Origin: Rhyacichthys aspro
Taxonomy: Eukaryota; Chordata; Actinopteri; Gobiiformes; Rhyacichthyidae
Reading direction: 5' to 3'
Assembly: GCA_036850595.1 (NCBI GenBank)
Contig: CM072163.1
Span: forward strand, 3,458,595-3,522,594
DNA: 64,000 nucleotides
In this document: piece after piece, positions 49,340-58,478 of the stretch
How the letters are laid out: every line of letters starts with the position of its first letter
Position numbering within the stretch: position 1 is the stretch's first letter
Notes under the pieces: generated by a model
The model's input: the letters and a program-made list of their open reading frames with translations, nothing else
What the model was told of the DNA's origin: nothing
Databases searched by the model: none
Made by a program: the position numbers and the translations under genes

Positions 49340-52200
49340 TAAACTGCGTACACTTTTTTATAAGTTAGACTTGAGTGAGTGAGTCTTTTCAACATATATC
49401 TGACAAGTATTAGACAAAATATTGCTTGTTTTTAAATAAATTCTTACAAAAACAAACACAAAATCTCAAACACAAGTCCATATTTCAGTCTCTGGATTCG
49501 GTTCTCTTTAGATTTTGCAAACATATTCCAGGATAAATCTATATTTGAGGCTATGTATTTTGTATATTTTGGGGCAAACGTGTTGAACACAAATTATTTC
49601 AGCTCTTTCTGAACAGAGGTGATGGCCTCAGATACAACCTCCATTTACAACGTTAACACCTGGAGGGAGCAGTTCTGCTAATGGCCCACAGCAGCTTAAC
49701 AACTACCCCATCAACTCCCACACTGCCCTTTAACTCTTTTCTCAGTATTGACAGTCTTTACCTCAAACCTATGTCCAGATTCCTTCAAAACCCTTTCTTG
49801 ATTACGTCCTGGATGATCGAGACCCTCCACAAACACAAATATAACAGATTTTCTTTATAAACCACAGCTTACGTTGCAGTGACTGGATAAACATAACCTC
49901 CCAAAGGGCAAAAGACCACAGTGGAGGCAGTAGTTATTAGTGACTTTGAATTATTGAGTTCATTTTAATACGAACCAAAGGGACATCTCGCATCAATAAC
50001 AGGAGCCGCTCTAAGTACGATATATGCACGAGTATTAGTCGCCTTTATTACTTTACAAATACATAGGTTGGCATCATCCTTTTATTAAAACAGCGCGATC
50101 CATCTCCTGTGAGCACATATAGCTCTAATGGATACGATGCACTCTCATTGATTCTGTATAAGCCGGGGTAATTGCAACATCGATGCACAATTTTGTCTGA
50201 ATAAAACAGATAGAAATGAAGCTACCACCGGAGACTGATGGACGCAGAGTGAAACTTCAGTGGCCATTAGTTCTGGGAAAAGTAAGAGCTCATCCATAAT
50301 GCTCAAAGGGCTCAATATGTGTCTTTGCATTTAATTGATCATGGAAGCTGTTGGGTCTAAATGGGCTGTATTTAGATCTAATATTTAATCCACTCCAATT
50401 TGAGAAGGAAAGTGTACACTAGACTTTCTCTTGGCCAATTCAAGACAGCAATTTTACATAAAAGTCGTGTAATTGAAGACAGTTTTATTCCTCAGGGTTC
50501 ACGTTCTACTGTTTTATTATTATTAAGACTTTAACTCTCCGCTTTGGTTCAGATTGCACTTCACAATCTACAGCAGCCTCATTAAAATACAATTCATTAA
50601 ATAAATATAGTTGTTCATGGACCAGAGAAAGAAAAAGGCATAGTGTACAGTAAAGTAAAGCAGCTCTGTGTACACACTTTGAAGAGATAAATTAAACAAA
50701 ATCCTACCTTCTGACTTACAGTTTTTGTTCTTTCTAATGGCTGAAATGAGGCATGAAAAATAAAATCCTGTACAGACTACACTTTTCAATGAACCTTATC
50801 CACCACTTAAATAGGACAAAAAGATCTATAAACTAGATTTTTGGCGAAATTTCCTTATTGACATTTAGAGAGGGACAGTAAATGGATCCAAAATGGCTGC
50901 CAAGAATACTTGAACAGCATTGCGACCCACTTTACCTCATATTTAATTATAATTAAGTGATTATATTGAGTAGAAAAGCAAAATTTCTGTGTCTGTCGGC
51001 CATTTGAAAACAGACTTCCATTGTAAAAACATATAATGCAGTGTTTTTCAGTTTGTTTTGTTGTAAATTCACATTTTCAGATACAGTATTACTCCTTTTG
51101 GATTTTTCTTTTAATACTGGAGTGGAACACTATAAAGACTGTTGTAATTCTCCATATTCCTGCTACTTTTCAGCAGTTTTTTATTGTAAAAATGCAAGCT
51201 TTACCGTTTTAAAATGCTGTATCTCTTCCTCTGTGTCGGGTTGAAGCAGGAGTCCTGTAAATGTTGAAGTGCAGGTGTAATAATGTGTCTCTTGGCCTCC
51301 TGAGCTGAGGTCACTGGACTCGGACCAACACTGCCATGAAACTGAGCGAGAAGGGAGCGTCTCAAAGATTAATGAGCGCTGGCTGACAGAGGAGTGGCTC
51401 TGACTCCTGGAGGTGTCCGGCCTCTCGCTGGGGACCACGCTTTGGTGAAGTGTGCAGCGCCGGTGTCATCGGCTGCTGCGACCTGCTCCGAGGGAAGAAA
51501 AGCCCCGCTGAGATTATCTGGAGCGGGGCAGCGGAGTCTGAGCAGCTTCAGGACAGGGTTTCATGTGGAAAATGTCCAAGTGTACTGATTTTGCACATAT
51601 TGTGAAGACACAGCAGCTGCAAAACCTTCAAGTAAATTAGAAAATAAAATGCAATTTCACAGAAACATCAATAAAACTACTTTTTTTTGTTTAATGTGTC
51701 AGTTCTTTCATTTAGAAATACTGTTGCTGTTAGAGACATATACATATTTTACTGCATGATTATAATCTAATATGATATCTATATCAAACACAGGCAAAGT
51801 CAGATATGAGTGTTCAGGTGGTATTTATTGCACCAGTGTCCAAAGCAAAAACAGCCAAAAAGTGCAAAAATATATACAGTCATGAAAATGTATTTATAAA
51901 TGTACAAAATAAAAGACAGTTTAGTAAAGAGTTCTGCAAAAACTCCAACACAGAGCTCAAAGGGCACTCAGCCACCGTTACCTGCCCCGTACCTGCTCCA
52001 GTCTAGACTGACTCCAGGACTGAATGGATCTCCTAAATACCCCTCTGGCCCCTCCCACTGGGGGGCTTCACTATTCCACAAAATATAAATCAATAAACAA
52101 ACGATCTGTTGCAACATAAACATGTGGGGTGTTCTCATATTCAACAAAACATAAATAATATTTAATAAAGAATGAGTGAAAAGGCAGTTGTAGTGTTTTA
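49340..52200. other. Non-coding stretch
   Basis: No gene is supported. Bases 51240-51560 are GC-rich. The minus frame at 51181-51438 is Ser-rich but lacks clear splice limits or a recognised domain. The rest is AT-rich without recognisable features. Confidence 0.5.
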
Positions 52201-52276
52201 TGATCATGTGACCTAATGCGCGTCACGTGATCAGCTCCAGCGCGCGAACAGCCTCCATTTAAACCATCAGGAAGTT
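52200..52276 (+). promoter_or_regulatory. Candidate CpG-rich promoter with E-boxes
   Basis: The sequence changes abruptly from AT-rich to CpG-rich here and remains so to about 52490. TCATGTGACC and GTCACGTGATC lie 26 bp apart. The second is a palindromic CACGTG E-box in a GTCACGTGA context, as bound by USF or MiT/TFE factors. CAGGAAG, an ETS-type motif, lies just before the ATG at 52277. A start exon with a good donor follows directly, so a plus-strand promoter is the simplest reading. Confidence 0.5.
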
Positions 52277-52324
52277 ATGTCTCTGTTTGGATCAGACGCA
52301 GCGTCAGGAAACACAGAGAAACAG
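52277..52324 (+). CDS. Candidate first coding exon, unidentified gene
   Basis: An ATG in the CpG-rich block opens 16 codons (MSLFGSDAASGNTEKQ) that run in phase 0 into a near-consensus donor, AACAG|GTGAGTGC. Promoter-like sequence upstream and a strong donor make a real first exon likely. The peptide is too short to name. The nearest downstream plus-strand exon I can support is 56858-56983, which also begins in phase 0. Exons between them, if any, are not visible to me. If it is not coding, the same splice donor could end a non-coding first exon. Confidence 0.4.
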
Positions 52325-53429
52325 GTGAGTGCATAACGCTCTCAAGTGTGCATCAATGCGCGAATAAAAGCGGCAGGAAAACGTGAAAAAGACGTTGTTC
52401 GCGTGTCGGGTGTGTGTTCATGAAACAGCGGGTAAACGTGCGCGTGTCTGAGCGGGGCCAGCGCGAGTCCGCGGGGACATTTGAGACTGAATGCGCCACT
52501 AATTCGTCTTGTTTTAACGTATAACTCAGTAAACTCCACTGTTAGACCTTACAACACCTTTACAAGTAACACACAGGAGTAATGTCTGTGTCTTTTGTTC
52601 ATATGTTCCACTACATGCACCAGAAAAGACTTAAATTCATGTTTAAGTTGTCATTTTGAGTTATTAAAGGCACCTTTCCTCTGAGTGAGAGGCTTGTGGT
52701 GTGAGTGGTGAGTTTTTATTAAACCATAATGACACACAACTTAAAATATAAAATATAAATCGTGTTTAAGGCAAACTTTCAAAACATAGATGCGTTGCCC
52801 GATTAAAATAAAGAAGAGGGTGGAAGTATAGTCACATACTGCTGCAATAAAGAGCAGCAAAAGAAGATTTATTCCCTCAGTTTTGAACTTTTGCACCATC
52901 TTCTTGCATTTTAGATAATCACTGTTGAATGCCACCAGTTGTGTTCATGTTTAATACAATGTAGGGGGCAAAGGTGAGGATTTTAATTCAGCTGTTGCTA
53001 AGAAATGCGAGCTGTTTTGTTTTTGTTTCAGGATAATTCCAATAGTTAACATTTCTGTCTTCTTGGAGTATGACTGTTCATCAAGAAAAAGTCATTTTAA
53101 AAAACTTTGAAACAAAAGCTGAGGGGTTACCAATTAAAAAAGTTGTCTTGAACCCTATTTGACGATAAAAACTGAGTTGTACTAAACAGACCTTTACAGT
53201 ACAACTCATATCGAGAAAGTTGCCCTTTTGTAATTGTTTTACGCAACTAAATGCCCTTAAACTACATCAGAATTGCTTCTTTCATATCACTCCAATACAG
53301 TATTATTCATTTAAATGTCAGTGTTCAAACCAAAACCCATTCAGTGAACTTCCTATCATGTGTTAAACAATAAGATGAGCCTTTTATCAAAAATGTCTAG
53401 CGTTAAATAAAATGTATGAGCCGCATAAT

Positions 53430-53890
53430 GTTCTCGAAAGCAGCCGAGCGTGGGCATTATCTTGTCGCACACTTTGCCTACATTCTTTACGGCTGACAAT
53501 AACTGGAATCATCTCACTGAGTTAACCGTATCGCCTTTAAAAATCCATATGGCTCCCACCCCCACATGTAAGTACAGTCTGCCCGCTCCGCCTTTTATAT
53601 CTCCTGCCAGCTGCGCCGTATAAGATGACAGGGCCATTAGTTTTCCCATCATGCAGCGTGGCGCGGGCCGGCATATGTCAGCCGCGGTAGAGAGCCAGCG
53701 AAACGCCCGTCAAAGCGAGCGAAGCCTCCGTGTAAGAGTCCCCCGATTAATTGAAGCCAATAGAAAGTGCTGATTGTTGTCGGTGCCATCTGTGAGTGAG
53801 TCCCCGGGGCACCTGAGCGGCCCGGGGTGATTACAGATGCCCCGGGGCTTCCACAAAGAAACGGAGAAGGGCCAGGGAGCTTGACACCGA
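53430..53890. promoter_or_regulatory. GC-rich conserved-looking regulatory block
   Basis: About 460 bp of markedly higher GC and CpG than either side, without a usable open frame. It contains GATTAATTGAAGCCAATAG, CCATCTGTGAG (E-box CATCTG) and repeated CCCCGGGGC-type palindromes. The composition is like that of developmental enhancers in AT-rich fish DNA. Conservation was not tested. Confidence 0.35.
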
Positions 53891-56642
53891 CGATACGATG
53901 TCCTTTAGCTGTAGTGTTTGTCTGTTATGAAAATATATACTGAGAAAGATGAGCTTTTGTCCTTCCCAGAAGTGCTATTCATTTAAAGGTTCTCTAAAGC
54001 TGTGCAGACGGCTATGTGTAGTTTTTATTTTGTGTGTATTCTGCAAAGACGTGGGCAGGATGTGCTAAGCAGCTGCTCTAGTTTGTGATTTAACTAAATT
54101 TAATGCATCTAACATTTCAAGAAACGAATGAATAACAAAGTTTAGAGAAAAAACTATTCCCCCTAAAGTTACATACGGCACACATCCTTGTTCTGTACTT
54201 TTTGTTATGTCGTCAACATAAAAAAGACGTTTATGTTATGTTTAGGCAAGAACTACACCAGGGTGATGTTGTGTAAAATAGAAAAATAAAGCCTTTTATT
54301 TATTTATAGTTTATTTGGTCGGGACAGACACAATAAACATAGATTATCTTAATCAAATGTATTCATCGTAGGGTTTGTCACCTGTCTGGCTTTTTACAGT
54401 TTATATTACATTAAATACATAATAAAAATGAACAGTGAATACCATAAAATATCCAAAAACCAAATAGCAGAGATAGAAAGTCTAAATATACAGACACATG
54501 CTCACATTTATCCACACAGAGACATCCACACTTTATGATTTATACATGAATGAAGTAGGAGTTTGTTTGTTTTTTGAAGGTGGACAGTTTAGTTTTCACA
54601 AATGATTGCTTTTATTATATAATTTTGGAGTTTAAACAATTTTCCCAACAAAAGAAAAAATATAGGGTATAGTCTCTTTGAATCTGTATGTTCAGTGTAA
54701 CGTGAAGTGTTACAGTAATTAAAAACACAACCGATAAATAGAAAAAAAATCAAATTAGAGCTGAATAAATAATGAAATCTAATCTAAAAACAGCAAACTA
54801 AAGGTTTACATCTTCGGGTCCAAGAGCCAAAGTTTAAAATGGCAAAAAAGTCAGACGAATTAAAATTTAAATAAAAATAATCTAATAATGCAATTGACAC
54901 ACAAATATCACATGTTTTAAGTCTCCATCTGCATCTTGATAAAGTCTTTAATCAGCGACAGCAAAGGTCAGGATCATTTTAAGCCTATTTTTACGAACCA
55001 TTTCTCTCACGATTATCCACCATTAAGCCTCTACAGGGTTAAATTTATTTCCTCCCATATGTATTATTAGTGTAATTTGCATTAGATCCCAGTGTAACCT
55101 AATAAGATGGCATTGCACTAAGCCACTAATTCAAGAAGTACATTTAAATGCAAAGTCTGTAGTGCAGTGTGTGAAGGTCAGCGTGGAGCGACAGCATCTA
55201 AACCATCTGAATTTACCATTATGTATCATTCAGTGTTAGTTTCCATTAAGTGTGACGATAACTACTGCAGTAAAAGGCTCATTAATCTCCAGTTATAGTT
55301 TTGTGGTGTAATATCTCGGTCGTTAAATGCTTCACAGATATTTAATATTAATTACAGGGGCACTCTGGTGTTTTATTATTGGCTTCCAGAGCTGGAAATT
55401 CAAGGGTATTTCAGAAAAGGCAAATGTTAGAAGGCGTTACAAAAAGCAAAGACATCTTTTAAAACCTATAGTGTTGCATCTGGGTCTTAGATTATTATAT
55501 CTTTCTACGTAATACAACATATATTTAACATTTTGAATCGTTCTTTGCTGTACACTTATTATTTTGCATTATATCTGTTCTTTTCCACCAAAAAAGTCCC
55601 AAAAATGACCTGAAAAAAGTGCACCAGCTCACTCTACTCTGACAACCCTTTGGCTTTAGCTTCCAACAGCGTCGTTTATTTATCACAAAGTGGAGCAAAA
55701 CACTGGCCTCTTCACTGGATGAGAGTAAAAGAAGCAAAAGAAACGACACAAAGCAACGTTTTAAAATGAGACATGTTTTCTGATAAACGGCCATTTTGCA
55801 GAAAAAGAAGAAGAAAAAAAACAAAGCTAGTGTTAATTAGCCTGACTGTTGTTTCCACTTATAGACAGAATATTGCTTTGGAAATAAAATACTATATTCA
55901 TTGTCTACATTGCATTAAACACGAGCATTATCTGTGACATTAAATAGAAGAGTGGTGAAAATATAGGAAACTGCTTTAGCTAATGTTCCATAAACTGTAA
56001 AAAAACATCTTTATTCTGTTTATTGCAGCAGAATACACTGCTGCTGTGCTTCATGAGGTCAAATAACGATTTATATCTCATAAAGATAATGTAAATGTTA
56101 AACAATCACACTTAATGCTCGACAGTTAATGTGAAAAAAAAAAAAAAGGAAAAGTGTCTGTAGATTATTGACAAAAAAATATCTACTTTATCAAAAAGAT
56201 CTCTGTCTTTTCTATTTAATTACCCATTAAGATAAAAACATATGCTTTCAATATTCAGTAAATGTACTTTTTTAGTAGTTTTGGCAAATGTTCCAGTGCA
56301 GTTGTAATCCTTTCTGTATCGCTCTGCATCTGCTGCAGCTGTAGTCCTCGAGCTTTAGTGAAGCTTTAGGGTCAAATGATATTCCCCAAATGAAACTGAT
56401 GTGTTTCTGATATTAAAACATTTTATCTTCTTACTCTATAGAAAAATGGTGCTGTGCTGTTTGCTATTAGCAGATGGAAGGAAAAAAAAAAGAATCTGTT
56501 TTTGCGTGGAGCCTAATTCCTTATTAATGCTTTCTACCCACTCACTGTCATTTACTTTTGTTTCTAAAATGCTCGTGCAGCTTATACAAAGAGTAAAAAG
56601 GTTTTTTTTTTTAGTTGCTTGTGGTGCTGCGCTGTTGAAATC

Positions 56643-56658
56643 CCACTGAAGGGGGCAG
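56643..56658 (+). promoter_or_regulatory. Weak CTCF-like motif
   Basis: CCACTGAAGGGGGCAG has the AGGGGGCAG half of the CTCF core but carries an extra base in the 5' half. Listed for completeness. Confidence 0.15.
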
Positions 56659-56857
56659 ACTCTGGCTTCAGCTGTCACGCCTTGTTAATTAACACAACGG
56701 ATGAGAGAATTAAAATCAATATGTGAGTGGCAGAAACAATTTTAGTCCGTGATTGAATATCATAGGGGACAGAAAAGAGCTGTGTGATCTCCTGCCTAAT
56801 TGTGCAGGCGTAATTAATTTTTTGTCTCTTTTTTTTCTTGTTCTTCCAATTACTCAG

Positions 56858-56983
56858 CTAATGATAGAAGAAGAGCTCAAACATTTGGGTGCTGGGGAAA
56901 ATAATCCAAGAAGCGCTGACTTTACAGAGCTTTATGAAAAGAATTTAAAGAAAGTCTACATTAAACAGACGGAACTGAATTAA
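56858..56983 (+). CDS. Candidate terminal coding exon, unidentified gene
   Basis: A strong polypyrimidine tract and acceptor (TTTTTTTTCTTGTTCTTCCA, then ATTACTCAG) precede 42 codons ending in TAA: LMIEEELKHLGAGENNPRSA, then DFTELYEKNLKKVYIKQTEL and N. The peptide is charged, helix-prone and protein-like, unlike the random frames nearby. Entry is in phase 0, compatible with the exon at 52277-52324. AATAAA at 57336 would serve as poly(A) signal. I cannot name the family. It could also be an exon of a different plus-strand gene or a relic. Confidence 0.4.
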   Translation, partial: LMIEEELKHLGAGENNPRSADFTELYEKNLKKVYIKQTELN

Positions 56984-58080
56984 TGCCAGAATTGTACATT
57001 TAAAGTACTGACAGCAGCGAATAACAGTGTGCACATTGGAGAGGATTATTGTGTCAAACTCAAATCAACGAGGGGCAAATTGATTGATAGATTTTATAGT
57101 AGTGCCTCATATCAGTTATAATTTATCTTGACCTCAATATAACGCACAGCTCTATGATATTTCTTGTTTGTACGTCTGACAAACACAAAACAAACAGCCG
57201 CACACACCGTCAAATCAGAAATAAATGTAGAATATGATATTTACAGTGATAGCCTCTCAGTTTTAAGTTAATAATGATTCATTTTTTGGTTTAATGTAGT
57301 AAATAGTGCACTTTTTTGTAGTGGGGCGCCTGAATAATAAAGTTAAATGTGACAGATGATACTTTTGACAAACATGTGACCTGAGGCTGGTCTCTAATTG
57401 GCTTCTTCATGGAACAAAGAGAGGATAAGACAATTTGATCACATTTTTATATTATCTTTAGTGACAGACTGGTTCTTTTCATCCTGTCAGTCCGTCCATC
57501 GTAGCACAAACTCATTTATCCGGTGGTAAATTCAAGAAAACAGTGGAAATATGTTGAAATATGGCTGTGTTTCTTTAAAAGTACAACATTACCACTGATG
57601 GAAGCATACTTAAGACTGGTTTCAAAAAGGAAACAACCAGAAAGACTAAATAAAATGGATGAAGACGCTATGTTCAGAATCTTTTCATAAACTTTATTGG
57701 ATTATAAGACGTATAAATAAATAAAAAGCAGGAGGGGTTTATCCAACTGAGCGACAGGAGCTGGGGTGGGTCCACGAGTCGGGACGAGAGCGCAGATGGG
57801 ACCAGGTTAAGGTCCAATCATCACTGGGACATTAACTGCAGGCCGTCATCTGTAAAAACACACACCGCCCCGGAGGGAAGTGGGACAGACGCACAACTTG
57901 TGAACTGCAGTGAACTAAGAAGAAATGTAAATGGAAACTCGATGAATAACGAGGAAAAGAGATGCAGTTTATCAATTATACATCACCGAAAGGGACAAAT
58001 TAAAAAGTGGAACAACAGTTTTGGCTTGTGACTTATTCAAATGAGTTACGTCTTTGGAAGTAGTTAATATTTTAGAAAAT
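56984..58080. other. Intergenic sequence between two convergent transcription units
   Basis: This follows the candidate plus-strand terminal exon and lies downstream of the minus-strand kinase gene. It contains a plus-strand AATAAA at 57336 and a slightly GC-richer stretch at 57730-57870. I see no gene. Confidence 0.5.
57336..57341 (+). terminator. Possible poly(A) signal for the plus-strand candidate gene
   Basis: AATAAA about 350 nt after the TAA at 56981-56983. AT-rich flanks make chance occurrence likely, so the assignment depends on the exon being real. Confidence 0.25.
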
Positions 58081-58081
58081 C

Positions 58082-58091
58082 TTTATTTATT
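58082..58091 (-). terminator. Poly(A) signals of the HIPK-like kinase gene
   Basis: The minus strand reads AATAAATAAA, two overlapping AATAAA hexamers, about 390 nt after the kinase stop codon and only 8 nt beyond the outer end of the inverted repeat. This gives a compact 3' UTR made almost wholly of the hairpin. Confidence 0.6.
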
Positions 58092-58098
58092 TAATGAA

Positions 58099-58442
58099 TG
58101 CCTCACGATGGATCTCAGTCGAAGTCGTCGTTTCTAACTTCATTCTCTGTTTAGTTAAAGTCTCTCCGTTTCAACAAAAATGGATTCTTTCACGTCTCGT
58201 TAATCCGTCAGTCTCCTTTGGGCAAAATGTGGAGTTCGCCGTCGTCTTCGGTGGGACGACCCGAGTCAGAACACGCCTGCTGTCAAAGACTTCAGACGAC
58301 AGCGAACGCCACGTTGTCCACAGAAGACTGACGGTTGAAGAGACGTGAAAGAGTTGTTGAAATGGAGAGACTGAAACAGAAACTGAACAGAGAGTGAGGT
58401 TGGAGACTTCCTAACTCCAACGCTGAGCTCCATCTTGAGGCA
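58099..58442 (-). repeat. Long imperfect inverted repeat (hairpin) in the kinase 3' UTR
   Basis: Arm 1 (58099-58250) and the reverse complement of arm 2 (58291-58442) align along nearly their whole length: TGCCTCACGATGGATCTCAG with TGCCTCAAGATGGAGCTCAG, GTCTCTCCGTTTCAACAA with GTCTCTCCATTTCAACAA, TTCTTTCACGTCTC with ACTCTTTCACGTCTC, CCGTCAGTCTCCTTTGGGCA with CCGTCAGTCTTCTGTGGACA, and GTTCGCCGTCGTCT with GTTCGCTGTCGTCT. By eye about 75-80% identical, with a loop of about 40 nt. It lies between the stop (58479) and the AATAAA signals (58082-58091), so the transcript should fold into a stem of about 150 bp. No target-site duplication was recognised. The plus-strand open frame over it (58094-58348) is an artefact. 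Confidence 0.8.
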
Positions 58443-58478
58443 GTTTCACTCAAAACCTGAACAAAACACAGAAAAGAT

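Larger units (their letters stand above)
52325..56857. other. Possible intron sequence with a GC-rich conserved-looking block
   Basis: Mostly AT-rich. CpG-rich sequence continues to 52490 (island shore). A striking GC-rich block at 53430-53890 has CpG and homeobox/CCAAT-type motifs (GATTAATTGAAGCCAATAGA). Bases 54290-54420 resemble a reversed LINE/SINE 3' end (AGTTTATTTGGTCGGGACAG), but I cannot place it in a family. No exon is supported. If 52277 and 56858 belong to one gene, this is its intronic region. Confidence 0.4.

Noticed and set aside
51181..51438. Ser-rich minus frame as a possible exon
   Set aside because: No clear acceptor and donor pair bounds it and the composition alone is not persuasive. 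It fits better as part of a GC-rich non-coding island.
58094..58348. Plus-strand open frame of 84 codons
   Set aside because: It lies over the inverted repeat and kinase 3' UTR on the opposite strand and has no domain or splice context.
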